In this document: positions 42,762-51,991 of the stretch, in pieces
How the letters are laid out: each line of letters starts with the position of its first letter
Position numbering within the stretch: the stretch's first letter is position 1
Origin: JBHENC01 sp046262295
Lineage (GTDB): Bacteria > Acidobacteriota > Blastocatellia > Pyrinomonadales > Pyrinomonadaceae
Direction of reading: 5' to 3'
Assembly (NCBI GenBank): GCA_046262295.1
Contig: JBHENC010000003.1
Location: 62,001 to 126,000 of the forward strand
Length of the DNA stretch: 64,000 bases
Translations under genes and position numbers: made by a program
The notes under the pieces: model-generated
Databases searched by the model: none
Told to the model about the DNA's origin: nothing
The model's input: only the letters and a program-made list of their open reading frames with translations

Positions 42762-43537
42762 TGGATTTATTTCTGAAAGACAGCGTCGCTTGTGTTGCCG
42801 GATCGTCGCGGGGCATCGGGCGGGCGATTGCACAGGCATTTCTCAAAGAAGGAGCGCGGGTCGTCGTGGCAGGCCGCGATAAAAGCGCGCTGGCACAAAC
42901 GGAAAGAGAACTAGCGGAAGAGTTCGGCAGCGAAAACGTGCTCGGTTGCGCCGGTGATTTAACCGAAGATGCGCACCTATCAACCGTGCTCGCACAAGTA
43001 ATTCATCGTTGGGGTCGCATTGATTGTGTGATCGCCAATGTCGGAAGCGGAACCGCCCCGCGCGGTTGGCAGCTAACTCAATCGGATTGGAATGCCGCCT
43101 TTGACGTTAATTTGTGGAGCGGCGTTCGACTCGTTAATGCCGTTTTACCGGCAATGATCGAAGCGCAGCACGGAAGCATTATCTTCATCGCTTCAATCGC
43201 CGCGCTGGAGAGCCTTGACGCGCCGCTACCGTACAGCACGGCAAAGACGGCTCTGGTTAGTTACAGCAAAAACTTATCGCGGCAGGTCGGTGTGCATGGG
43301 ATACGTGTTAACTGCGTTGCGCCCGGCAATATTCTTTTTCCGGGTGGCTCTTGGGAAAAGAAACTGGCCGAGCGGCGAGAGCATTTCCAACATTACATTG
43401 CAACGGAAGTTCCTTTGCGGCGTTTCGGCACGCCGGAAGAGATCGCTTCGCTCGTCGTCTTTTTGGGGTCTCGCTGCGCGTCCTTTATTACCGGCGCGTG
43501 TCTGACCGTTGATGGCGGGCAGACACGGGGAATATAG
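42761..43537 (+). CDS. Short-chain dehydrogenase/reductase (1 of 3)
   Basis: A 258-residue classical SDR with GSSRGIGRA (NAD(P) loop, residues 11-19), NVGSG in place of NNAG, and the catalytic Ser plus Y-S-T-A-K in ASIAALESLDAPLPYSTAK. C-terminal GACLTVDGGQ is typical. Its start overlaps the isomerase stop (TGATG). Three different SDRs in a row point to oxidation and reduction of a sugar precursor, as PtmA does in legionaminic acid synthesis; the exact step is unknown. Confidence 0.85.
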   Translation: MDLFLKDSVACVAGSSRGIGRAIAQAFLKEGARVVVAGRDKSALAQTERELAEEFGSENVLGCAGDLTEDAHLSTVLAQVIHRWGRIDCVIANVGSGTAPRGWQLTQSDWNAAFDVNLWSGVRLVNAVLPAMIEAQHGSIIFIASIAALESLDAPLPYSTAKTALVSYSKNLSRQVGVHGIRVNCVAPGNILFPGGSWEKKLAERREHFQHYIATEVPLRRFGTPEEIASLVVFLGSRCASFITGACLTVDGGQTRGI

Positions 43538-43540
43538 ATA

Positions 43541-44395
43541 ATGACCACTGCGACTTCTTCTGCGCCGACGGTTGCGCAAGAGCTATTTAACCTTAGCGGC
43601 AGAGTAGCCGTAATCACCGGCGGCGGCGGTTTGCTGGGTCGGGCGCACGCGGAAATTATCGCCCGTGCCGGTGGGAATCCGGTGCTTCTGGATATTCGCC
43701 TTGACGAAGCGGAACATACTGCGCAGAAGTTGACGGAAACTTTCGGTGTGCGAGCCTGTGCCCTACAAGCCGACATCACGCAACGTGCGCAGGTCGAAGC
43801 CGCTCTCGCCGGTGTGCTCGCGCGCTACGGGCGCGTGGATATTCTTATCAACAATGCGGCCAACAATCCGAAAGTAGAGGATGAATCGAGCATCACATGG
43901 TCGCGGCTTGAAAACTTCTCTCTGGAGCAATGGGCATCCGATATCGCGGTCGGGCTGACCGGCGCTTTTCTGTGCAGCCAGATTATCGGAAGTGAAATGG
44001 CGCGGCGGCGGCAGGGCGTGGTGCTTAATGTTGCATCGGATTTAGCGGTCATCGCGCCCGATCAACGCATTTACAGGCAGCCGGACTTACCGGACGAGCG
44101 GCAGCCGGTTAAGCCTGTTAGTTATTCCGTAGTGAAAACGGGTTTGATCGGACTAACACGGTATCTGGCAACTTACTGGGCGGAGGCCAATGTCCGTGTG
44201 AACGCCATCTCGCCGGGCGGCGTGCAGAACCGGCAGGCACAGGAGTTCACTCAGAAGTTGACGAATCTGATTCCGATGGGACGCATGGCGCATCAGGATG
44301 AATATCAGGGCGCGGTGTTGTTCCTGTGCTCCGATGCCTCTTCGTATATGACGGGACAAAATCTTATCGTGGACGGGGGAAGGAGTTGCTGGTGA
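43541..44395 (+). CDS. Short-chain dehydrogenase/reductase, PtmA-like (2 of 3)
   Basis: A 284-residue SDR with the loop TGGGGLLGRAHAE, the motif NNAANNPKVED, and the catalytic pair Y-S-V-V-K in KPVSYSVVKTGLIGLT. The NPKVE insert and the separation of the Ser strand from the Tyr by an extended loop resemble the flagellin-modification SDRs (PtmA). It ends ATGTTGTGA-like at 44393-44395, overlapping the GTG start of the next SDR. Confidence 0.85.
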   Translation: MTTATSSAPTVAQELFNLSGRVAVITGGGGLLGRAHAEIIARAGGNPVLLDIRLDEAEHTAQKLTETFGVRACALQADITQRAQVEAALAGVLARYGRVDILINNAANNPKVEDESSITWSRLENFSLEQWASDIAVGLTGAFLCSQIIGSEMARRRQGVVLNVASDLAVIAPDQRIYRQPDLPDERQPVKPVSYSVVKTGLIGLTRYLATYWAEANVRVNAISPGGVQNRQAQEFTQKLTNLIPMGRMAHQDEYQGAVLFLCSDASSYMTGQNLIVDGGRSCW

Positions 44396-45231
44396 AAGTT
44401 GACGCGGCTTCGCTGTTTTCACTGGAAGGCAAGACCGCCTTACTGACGGGCGCGAGTGGTTTTCTCGGTCGCACGATGGGACGTGTGTTGCTGGCTAACG
44501 GAGCAAAGCTTATCGCGCTGGGTCGTTCCGAGCGTCTTGAAGAGTTGGCGGCAGAGTGGGCAAAAGATTTCGGGGCTGACCGTGTCAGTGCTTACCGTGT
44601 CGATATGTATAATCTTCCGGCTTTGGAAGAAACGCTGAATCGCCTTGTCGCCCGCGAACCGGCAATAGATATTCTGATTAACAACGCACATGAGTTAGGG
44701 ACTCAAACCGGCTTTAATACTTCTGCGGGAAGCCTTGAAAACAGCACGCCGGAGCAGTGGATGCGTAATCTGACCGGCGGCATTTACTGGTCTGTGCTGA
44801 CGGTCCAAAAAGTCGGCCCGGCCATGAAAGCGCGGCGACAGGGAAGCATCATCAATATCTCTACCATGTATGCGCAGGTCGCCCCCAGCCCGCAGTTGTA
44901 TAAAGGCACAGACTTTATCAACCCTCCGGGATACTCTACGTCGAAGGCCGGACTGCTCGCCTTCACGCGCTATGTGGCCTCGTTCTGGGGAGCTTACGGG
45001 ATACGTGCGAATGCCATCTTGCCCGGCCCGTTTTCCAATACGGAAGATGACGGCGCAAATAGCGTCAGCGACGACGACGACTTCCTTGAGCGGCTCAAAG
45101 CCCGCACCTGTCTCAATCGCATCGGCAAGCCGGATGAGCTTGCGGGCGCACTGCTTTTCTTAGCCTCGGACAGTTCGAGTTTTGTTACCGGCCACGCTTT
45201 AACGGTGGACGGAGGATGGACGATCACCTGA
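44392..45231 (+). CDS. Short-chain dehydrogenase/reductase (3 of 3)
   Basis: A 279-residue SDR from GTG at 44392, chosen because of the GGAAGGAG site upstream and the GTGA overlap with the previous stop; an ATG 66 bp upstream lies in another gene. It has TGASGFLGRTMG, NNAHELG, the Ser strand INISTMYAQVAP and the Y-S-T-S-K motif, and ends HALTVDGGW. It is closely similar in layout to the preceding SDR (extended loop before the Tyr), so the two may be paralogs from a local duplication. Confidence 0.85.
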   Translation: MKVDAASLFSLEGKTALLTGASGFLGRTMGRVLLANGAKLIALGRSERLEELAAEWAKDFGADRVSAYRVDMYNLPALEETLNRLVAREPAIDILINNAHELGTQTGFNTSAGSLENSTPEQWMRNLTGGIYWSVLTVQKVGPAMKARRQGSIINISTMYAQVAPSPQLYKGTDFINPPGYSTSKAGLLAFTRYVASFWGAYGIRANAILPGPFSNTEDDGANSVSDDDDFLERLKARTCLNRIGKPDELAGALLFLASDSSSFVTGHALTVDGGWTIT

Positions 45232-45297
45232 ACCGAATAATTTCGATGATCGAAGATTAACGAATAGAGAAACGCTAAATCACATAGAAAGAGCATC

Positions 45298-46200
45298 ATG
45301 ATAAAAGAAGTTCAAATCGGAGACCGTCTCGTTGGCCCCGGCCACCCGTGTTTCATTGTCGCGGAGATTGGCATCAACCATAATGGCGATCTCGATCTCG
45401 CGCGGAGATTGATTGCCGCCTCGTCGCTAAGCAATTGCGACGGAGTCAAGTTTCAAAAACGCACGGTCGAGGTCGTCTATTCGGCGGAAGAATTAGCCAA
45501 ACCGCGTGAGAACCCTTTCGGCACTACGAACGGCGATCTGAAGCGCGGGCTGGAGTTTGATTACGATGATTATCAGGCGATAGATACCTACTGTCGTATG
45601 CACAACATCGCGTGGTTCGCTTCCTGCTGGGATGAGGCGGCGGTGGATTTCGTCGAGCAGTTTAATCCGCCATGCTACAAGATTGCTTCGGCCTCTCTGA
45701 CGGACGCCGGACTGCTGCGCCATCACCGACGCTACGAGCGCCCCATTATCCTTTCCACAGGAATGAGCACCCTCGAGCAAATAGATCAGGCCGTTGATAT
45801 TCTCGGCACGGAGGATTTGATTCTGCTGCATACCACCAGCACCTATCCGTCGCGTCTGGAGGAACTGAACCTCTCCGCGATCAAGACACTGCACGACCGC
45901 TACGGTGTCCCGGTCGGGTATTCAGGCCACGAAGTGGGACTCGCCACATCGGTGGCGGCGGTGGCGCTCGGCGCGTGTATGATTGAGCGCCACATCAGTC
46001 TGGATCGAGCCATGTGGGGAAGCGATCAGGCCGCCTCTGTCGAGCCGCAGGGCTTTGCCAAACTTGTGCGCGACATACGTGCGGTGGAAACAGCCATCGG
46101 CGACGGAGCTAAAATAGTTTACGAGAGCGAAGTGCCGATTATGCAAAAGCTGCGGCGTAAAGATAGCGCGCGCCTTGCAACGGGCAACGCGCAGAAGTGA
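45298..46200 (+). CDS. NeuB-family nonulosonic acid synthase lacking the SAF domain
   Basis: A 300-residue sialic acid synthase-like protein with IVAEIGINHNGDLDLA, CDGVKFQKRT, HTTSTYPS and VGYSGHEVGLATS, the NeuB barrel. It stops after about 290 residues, so the C-terminal SAF (antifreeze-like) domain of PseI and NeuB is absent. Together with the cytidylyltransferase-phosphatase fusion at 40734, it could make a phosphorylated acid (Kdn-9-phosphate-like) that is then dephosphorylated and CMP-activated. This role is an inference. The SAF domain contributes to the active site in Neisseria NeuB, so its loss is notable. Confidence 0.82.
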   Translation: MIKEVQIGDRLVGPGHPCFIVAEIGINHNGDLDLARRLIAASSLSNCDGVKFQKRTVEVVYSAEELAKPRENPFGTTNGDLKRGLEFDYDDYQAIDTYCRMHNIAWFASCWDEAAVDFVEQFNPPCYKIASASLTDAGLLRHHRRYERPIILSTGMSTLEQIDQAVDILGTEDLILLHTTSTYPSRLEELNLSAIKTLHDRYGVPVGYSGHEVGLATSVAAVALGACMIERHISLDRAMWGSDQAASVEPQGFAKLVRDIRAVETAIGDGAKIVYESEVPIMQKLRRKDSARLATGNAQK

Positions 46201-46274
46201 CAATACAGACTTGGCATCCGAGGCTATAAGCGAAAAAGTTAGTCGCCCGAGATTTTTTATCGCAGATTAGATTT

Positions 46275-47960
46275 ATGTTCCCATCCGAAATCATTCAAAC
46301 CGCTGCTGACGATCCTGAGAGTGACGTTGAGCGCACGGTCGTTCTGATTAATCCCTACCGGGACTGGTCAACGAACGATCATGAGGCGGTGATTTCCGCA
46401 CGGTTGCAGTCGCTCGGCTACCGGGTCGTTTACGTGACCTGCACCGGCGATCTGGCGGCGTGCGATCGTTTCTGGTTTAACGCTTACCAAAGACGGCGCA
46501 GCGCACATGATTGTCTGGATTGCCAGAACTGGTGTCAGCGGCAGGAATCTAAAATCACGGGAACGCGCGTCGGCCTTAAAGAGTTTCTGACAGACGAAGA
46601 CCGGCAGGCGATTTCTCTCTGGGCGGCGGATATCCCGATGTCCATTTGGACTTCGAGTACCTTTGACGGATTCCCCGTCGGGCACTGGGCGATGGCCTCC
46701 GTCGGCACGCATTTACGCGAATTGCCGGTACGCGCCGATAACTGGGAGGGGCTGTCTATTGCGCGCGATACGTTGCACGCGACGGCCACTTCGATTCGCG
46801 CCGCACGCAATTTGATCGAGCGTCTGAAACCTGCGGCGATGGTCGTCTTCAACGGACGGTTTTGTAGCGCCAGACCGTTTTTGGAATTGTCCCGTGCGGC
46901 GGGAATTCCGGTGCTCGGCCATGAGTCGGGAGATAGAACCCGCGAAGATTGCCGCCTGCTGCCGGATTCGAGCGTCAGCGGGAGAGGCTACTGGGATAAG
47001 CTCGCCATGTTAGCCCGCAAACGATCTTTAACCGGAGAAGAAGCCTTTGCCGTAAACGATTGGATTGTCCGGCGTTTTCACGATCCGACATTGCCGATAC
47101 GTTATGCCTCGACCGACACTTCAACGGAATCTCCCTGGCCTGAAAGCGGATTACGTATTCTGGTAGTGCCGTCGTCAAACGATGAAATAATCGAAGTTGA
47201 CGGCTGGGATCGTCCCGGTTTCGGCTCGCTCGAATCCTTTCTCGCGTGGGTCACAGCCTGTGCCGAAGTCGAACCCGCCGTCTCGGTCGTGGTGCGCGCG
47301 CATCCGAATCTGGCGCTCGATTTTGCGTGGGGGCCATCGGCGGCAGGCTTGAGTTTATATCAACGGTTGGCACAAAGCGCGCCCCCAAATGTTCGCGTGA
47401 TTCACGCCGGAGAGAAGGAGAGCACATATAGTTATCTGCGTGGCGCAGATTTGGTGGTTAGCGATTTTTCGCTCATGGCGTTGGAGGCGGCTGCGCTCGG
47501 CCTTCCCTCCATAGCTGTCGGGCGTGCCCGTTACTGGCAAGCGGGTTGTGTCGCCACAGTCGAAAATAAGGTGCGCCCTTGGAGCGAACTGGTGAGCCAC
47601 GCCCGGTCGTTTGTTAGCGACGACACTATCGCGCGCGCCAGACGCTGTATGTGGAATCATTTTTTCGGAGCCGAATTTCCACTCGACACAAATGCGGATC
47701 AGCTTCGGCGGCAGGACTTGGGCGATGCCGTCGAAAGGTGGACGAAAGACGGCTCTTTCTGGTGGGACGATTATGCGAATCTTATGGACGATGCTGCTCC
47801 GCAGCCGGATGAGACGGTGGATTTGCGTCCGGCCATCGAATCGTCGCGCAGCACTTTCGCACTTGTGTCCGAAGCTGAAAAAGAGAATTTGCTACGCCAC
47901 ACGATCACGGGAGCTTCCCGTCGTATTAAGCGAGCGGCGCGCGTCCTCGTGCGTGGTTAA
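46275..47960 (+). CDS. Capsule-synthesis/GT-B-like protein of unknown specificity
   Basis: A 561-residue protein without signal peptide. The N-terminal third has a Rossmann-like start TVVLINPYRDWSTNDHE and a Cys-rich stretch (CLDCQNWC). The second half resembles GT-B or capsule-synthesis proteins, with VVVRAHPNLALDF, a phosphate-binding-like region and ADLVVSDFSLMALEAAALGLPSIAVG, and a C-terminal helical tail. No exact family is recognised. Its position after the NeuB-like gene suits a glycosyltransferase, perhaps for the second nonulosonic acid. Confidence 0.55.
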   Translation: MFPSEIIQTAADDPESDVERTVVLINPYRDWSTNDHEAVISARLQSLGYRVVYVTCTGDLAACDRFWFNAYQRRRSAHDCLDCQNWCQRQESKITGTRVGLKEFLTDEDRQAISLWAADIPMSIWTSSTFDGFPVGHWAMASVGTHLRELPVRADNWEGLSIARDTLHATATSIRAARNLIERLKPAAMVVFNGRFCSARPFLELSRAAGIPVLGHESGDRTREDCRLLPDSSVSGRGYWDKLAMLARKRSLTGEEAFAVNDWIVRRFHDPTLPIRYASTDTSTESPWPESGLRILVVPSSNDEIIEVDGWDRPGFGSLESFLAWVTACAEVEPAVSVVVRAHPNLALDFAWGPSAAGLSLYQRLAQSAPPNVRVIHAGEKESTYSYLRGADLVVSDFSLMALEAAALGLPSIAVGRARYWQAGCVATVENKVRPWSELVSHARSFVSDDTIARARRCMWNHFFGAEFPLDTNADQLRRQDLGDAVERWTKDGSFWWDDYANLMDDAAPQPDETVDLRPAIESSRSTFALVSEAEKENLLRHTITGASRRIKRAARVLVRG

Positions 47961-47990
47961 GAGAGAATTTCAGGCGCATAGTTAGACGCG

Positions 47991-49115
47991 ATGGAAAAAG
48001 GATCACCTATCTTTTCGATTGTTATTCCAACCTATAACCGGCACGACCTGTTGCGATCTGCGATTGCTTCCGTCCAAGCACAAACTTTCAATGATTGGGA
48101 ATGCTTGATTTGCGATGACGGCTCGACGGATGCAACGCATCAGTACGTGCAATCATTACACAATCAGGATTCGCGTTTCCGCTTGCTGACAGGCCGCCGG
48201 TACGGTCTCCCGGCAGGCCCGCGCAATCGAGGGATTGAAGCCGCAAAGGGCGAGTGGATTGCTTTTCTGGACGATGACGACCTCTGGCATCCGCGAAAAT
48301 TGGAGCGCCAAAAAGAGATTATCGAAGACGGGCATTGCGATGCGGTTGCCGGGCGCTCTAATGAATACTCGGAAGGAATCAAGCCGCCGCCGTTTACTGA
48401 AAACGCCGTCGGTCAATCGAGCATACAGGTCAAATTAGCGGATGCGATGCTGCTCAAAGAACCGTGTGTTTTCACCCCGTCGGTGGTGGTGCGCCGCGAC
48501 ATACTTTTGCGTGTCGGAGGCTTTGCTGAATCATCGGCGTACCGTGCGGTCGAAGACTATGATCTATGGTGTCGCCTTTTAGCATTACCAAACTTCCGCT
48601 GGATGATGGATGACGGCCCGCCGCTCGTTTTATACCGTGATGGCGGCAATGATTCTATTTCAGCATACAGGGACATTCTTCGCCCGGATGTGATACGTCA
48701 GAAGTGGGCGGCCATCGAAGCGATGAGCCGACATTTGATCGGTTCTTACGAAGTGCTCAAGCCGCATCGTATGGAAGTAGCGGCGGAATTAATCCGGCGG
48801 GCTGATGATACCGCCAGCCGATGCGGTAAAGTCGGGTGGCGCGCGCTGGCTGCACAGTCATACGGTTTAAGCGCGGCGTATGCGCTGTTGTTCGGTCAAC
48901 CGTTGCAGGCGGCGCGGCGCGTGCGATTCGCTTTGCAATGTGTTCCCAAAACGGATGATGTAATCTCCCCGCCCGTGCCCGAAGCGATTCACCTTCTTTC
49001 AAAGCGCGCGTGGTCATACATCCCCGTGCTGGCGCGGCGGCGTGCGATGCGAATTTCGCCGCTGCCGATTGACGGAGCCGGACGCTGGTCATGCCTCGCG
49101 CTCTCCAATGTGTAG
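47991..49115 (+). CDS. Family 2 glycosyltransferase
   Basis: A 374-residue GT-A enzyme. Landmarks are SIVIPTYNRHDLLRSAI, the nucleotide-binding Asp in ICDDGSTDAT, the metal-binding Asp cluster FLDDDDLWHPRKL, and an acceptor-side VEDYDLWCRL. The C-terminal ~100 residues are helical. It probably adds a sugar from a nucleotide donor to the lipid-linked repeat unit at the cytoplasmic face. Donor and acceptor unknown. Confidence 0.88.
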   Translation: MEKGSPIFSIVIPTYNRHDLLRSAIASVQAQTFNDWECLICDDGSTDATHQYVQSLHNQDSRFRLLTGRRYGLPAGPRNRGIEAAKGEWIAFLDDDDLWHPRKLERQKEIIEDGHCDAVAGRSNEYSEGIKPPPFTENAVGQSSIQVKLADAMLLKEPCVFTPSVVVRRDILLRVGGFAESSAYRAVEDYDLWCRLLALPNFRWMMDDGPPLVLYRDGGNDSISAYRDILRPDVIRQKWAAIEAMSRHLIGSYEVLKPHRMEVAAELIRRADDTASRCGKVGWRALAAQSYGLSAAYALLFGQPLQAARRVRFALQCVPKTDDVISPPVPEAIHLLSKRAWSYIPVLARRRAMRISPLPIDGAGRWSCLALSNV

Positions 49116-49136
49116 CCCGCCTCTCGATTGTTACAA

Positions 49137-50594
49137 ATGAACGAACTTATGGATACGCAACTCGATCCGCAGCAACAAACACTGGCAAGCTTCGATTGGC
49201 AATGGGCGCATTTGCCGGAGGGCGACTTTATGCCCGGCGATCCCTGGTTCGACGCTCATGCCACGCGGATTCTGGCAGAGGAATTATGCGCGCTGCGCCC
49301 CGACTGGTTTGCGGGCAAGCGCGTTCTCGACGCGGGTTGCGGCCAAGGCCGGTGGACACGATCTTTGCTCGAACTGGGAGCCGTTGTGACGGCGATTGAT
49401 TACAGCGAAGCCGGATTGAAACGCACACGGCAGATTTGTGGCGCGACCGAGCGCCTCACGACGCGCCGTGTGAATCTGCTCGAACTCCCGGATGATCTAC
49501 GTCAGCAGTCTTTCGATCTGGTCTTTTCTTTCGGCGTGCTGCATCACACGGGAGACACGTGGGGCGCGCTTCACAATGTTGCGCCGCTTGTCGGTGAAGG
49601 CGGCGCGCTGTTTCTTTATCTTTACGGCGCACAATCATGGACGACGCAAAGACAAAAGGGGATTGAGGAATTGCGGCAAACGCTCGCGCCGCTTTCCTTC
49701 GATCAAAAGATTGCGAGGCTCAGGAGCCATTTCCCCGGCGAAGACCCGCACCAGTTATTCGATTTGATGAGTCCGGTGATAAATGACCGCGTGCTTTTCA
49801 GCGAGGTGGCGGCGAAACTAAGCTCGATGCAGTTTCAAAGCGTGGAACAAACGGTGGCGAGCACGGAGATTTACCTGCGTGCAATCCGCGCGGGTTTCCC
49901 GCCCGATGCGCTGCTGCCATGCATTGATGAAAACAGCACTTTGATTTCCGAACTCGCCCGACGCGATGCGGTGCGGAATGGCGCTGCATTTGAAGACCGG
50001 ATCAGGGAAAAGTTAAAGACTGTTCCGTTGCGCCAACCACTCGCCGCAGTGTTGCATGAGTTGAGCAGTTGGGAAGGTGGAAGGGAAATCTTAGACGCGA
50101 GTTTGCCGCCCGATTGTTTGCCTGCGGATGCTGTGCCCGGTTATCAGGTGCGCAAGTTGGAAAGTCCTTCTTTGATTACGCCACAGCTTGAAAACGAGAG
50201 TGATGCCGATGTCGTTCTTCTTTCGGGCGCAAGCCTTGGCGCGTGTCGCCATCCTGAAGCGATGCTCGCCGCCCTGTGGTCGCGCGTGCGCCCCGACGGA
50301 TTGTTGATTGTCGAAGTCGCGGAGAAAGGTTTTGCTGAAGCGCGAAGATCGCTTGCCGACAAGCTTGTGGATTACAGAGAGGATGTTGCGGGCAAACTGG
50401 CGCGGTTGCTTTCACGCCGGAAGAACTGGTGTTCTGGCGAAGCGTTGTTTGCGCTCGGCGGCGATAGTTTGCTTAATCCGATAGCCGTCGGGAAGGCGGA
50501 GGCGATTCTTAAAGATGGTGGCGCGACTTCAATTGAAGTACGGAACGCGCGACCGGGAACTCTGCTTCTGACGGCGCGTAAGTCAAAAAGATAA
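49137..50594 (+). CDS. SAM-dependent methyltransferase with long C-terminal region
   Basis: A 485-residue protein; ATG at 49137 preferred over TTG at 49128. A class I methyltransferase domain covers about 40-200: VLDAGCGQGRWTRS motif I, VTAIDYSEAG motif II and FSFGVLHHTGD motif IV. The rest is unusual: helical segments to about 350, then a second Rossmann-like piece (VVLLSGASLGACRHPEA, DGLLIVEVAEKG) that looks like a degenerate methyltransferase half. Acceptor unknown. Confidence 0.7.
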   Translation: MNELMDTQLDPQQQTLASFDWQWAHLPEGDFMPGDPWFDAHATRILAEELCALRPDWFAGKRVLDAGCGQGRWTRSLLELGAVVTAIDYSEAGLKRTRQICGATERLTTRRVNLLELPDDLRQQSFDLVFSFGVLHHTGDTWGALHNVAPLVGEGGALFLYLYGAQSWTTQRQKGIEELRQTLAPLSFDQKIARLRSHFPGEDPHQLFDLMSPVINDRVLFSEVAAKLSSMQFQSVEQTVASTEIYLRAIRAGFPPDALLPCIDENSTLISELARRDAVRNGAAFEDRIREKLKTVPLRQPLAAVLHELSSWEGGREILDASLPPDCLPADAVPGYQVRKLESPSLITPQLENESDADVVLLSGASLGACRHPEAMLAALWSRVRPDGLLIVEVAEKGFAEARRSLADKLVDYREDVAGKLARLLSRRKNWCSGEALFALGGDSLLNPIAVGKAEAILKDGGATSIEVRNARPGTLLLTARKSKR

Positions 50595-50680
50595 CTCCCG
50601 TTTATTAGAATCCGGGTTCAATATCCAAAGCCCTCCGCCTGCCTGAAGAGTTTTAATCAGTCACCTATCCATCGCCGACT

Positions 50681-51991
50681 ATGAGCCTTATGCCGCAATC
50701 CAGCCCGCGCGTCTGGGTGGTTACGGAGTGTTATCCGCGCCCGACGATGCCGGGTGCGTGTAGTTTCGTTCACAGGCAGATGGTCGGCCTCAAGCAAGCA
50801 GGTTGGGATGTCAGTGTCTCGATACCTAACGGCTGGTTTCCGCCTGTGTTGTGGCGGGCAGCACCGGCGTGGCGTCAAGCCCAAGCTCAGGCAATCCCGC
50901 CCCGTTGGTGCATTGATGGAATACCGGTTAATGATTTGTGTTACCAGAATCGCGTGCCGAGCCGTTTATGTCGCCCGCTCGATGCGGGAGCGCGGGTAAC
51001 GGAGGCGCTTGACGGAGTGCTGGCTAAGGCGTGCGCCAATCCGCAGCAGGACATCGTGCTCTGCCAGTTTGCGCTGCCTTACGGTCCCGCTGTGCGGGAC
51101 GCTTGCCGCCGCCACAACCTTAAATACGCTATTCACCTGCGCGGCGATGACGTCACCATCTGGCCTCATCAAAGGGCGGATCGAATGGAAGGATTTCGGC
51201 GCGCCGTTTTCGATGCCGACCTCGTGCTGGCGGTAAGTCAGGCGATTCTCGATGAAGCGCGCGCTCTGACACGGCAACCGCTGCCGCGCACCTGTGTTAT
51301 CCCCAACGGAATTGATCTTGAAATGTTTCGCCCGGCCACTCTGGAAACGCGCACGGCGGCACGCGAAAGTCTGGACATCCCCGCCCGTGCGCGCGTGATC
51401 TTATGCGTCGGTTCAATTATCGCGCGCAAGGGTTGGCGTGAATTACTGCAATCTCTATCAGCACTTAAAGACAGCAATCTGATTTTGCTCGCGGCCGCTG
51501 ATACGCGCGTTTCAGAGTACGATTTAACCGTCGAGCATCTCAAACTAGCGCCTGAAATTCCCTTGATCGTCCAGTATGATCTTTCGGCGCAGAGGCTCGC
51601 GGCGCTTTATCAAGCCGCAGATATCTTTTGCCTGCCCAGCTACGGAGAAGGTATTTCAAATGCTTTACTGGAAGCGATGGCGGCGGGATTGCCGGTTATT
51701 ACCACGCGCGTTGGCGGACATCCCGAGGTCGTGACAAACGGAGTCGAAGGCCTGCTCGTGCCGCCGCGTGAAATAACGCCTTTAGCCGAAGCTTTGAAGA
51801 CGTTGCTCGGCGAACCGCAACGGCTTAATCGGATGGGAGAGGCCGCGCGGCGGCGTGCCGAGTCCATTGGTAATTCAACGACGGCGGGCGCGCATCTGGC
51901 GCAAGCCTTAGCCGAAACACTAACCGCCACACCGACGCACGCTCCGCAGCGAGTTAATTACTATACAGTCTCTTTGGAGAGCGCAACTTAA
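50681..51991 (+). CDS. Family 4 glycosyltransferase
   Basis: A 436-residue GT-B enzyme with VWVVTECYPRPTMPGAC at the start, HLRGDDVTIWPH in the N-terminal domain, IPNGIDLEMF at the hinge and the donor-site motif PSYGEGISNALLEAMAAG with the conserved E-x7-E. TTRVGGHPEVV and GLLVPP follow. Retaining transfer from a nucleotide sugar is expected. It ends at 51991, directly followed by the asparagine-synthase start at 51992. Confidence 0.9.
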   Translation: MSLMPQSSPRVWVVTECYPRPTMPGACSFVHRQMVGLKQAGWDVSVSIPNGWFPPVLWRAAPAWRQAQAQAIPPRWCIDGIPVNDLCYQNRVPSRLCRPLDAGARVTEALDGVLAKACANPQQDIVLCQFALPYGPAVRDACRRHNLKYAIHLRGDDVTIWPHQRADRMEGFRRAVFDADLVLAVSQAILDEARALTRQPLPRTCVIPNGIDLEMFRPATLETRTAARESLDIPARARVILCVGSIIARKGWRELLQSLSALKDSNLILLAAADTRVSEYDLTVEHLKLAPEIPLIVQYDLSAQRLAALYQAADIFCLPSYGEGISNALLEAMAAGLPVITTRVGGHPEVVTNGVEGLLVPPREITPLAEALKTLLGEPQRLNRMGEAARRRAESIGNSTTAGAHLAQALAETLTATPTHAPQRVNYYTVSLESAT

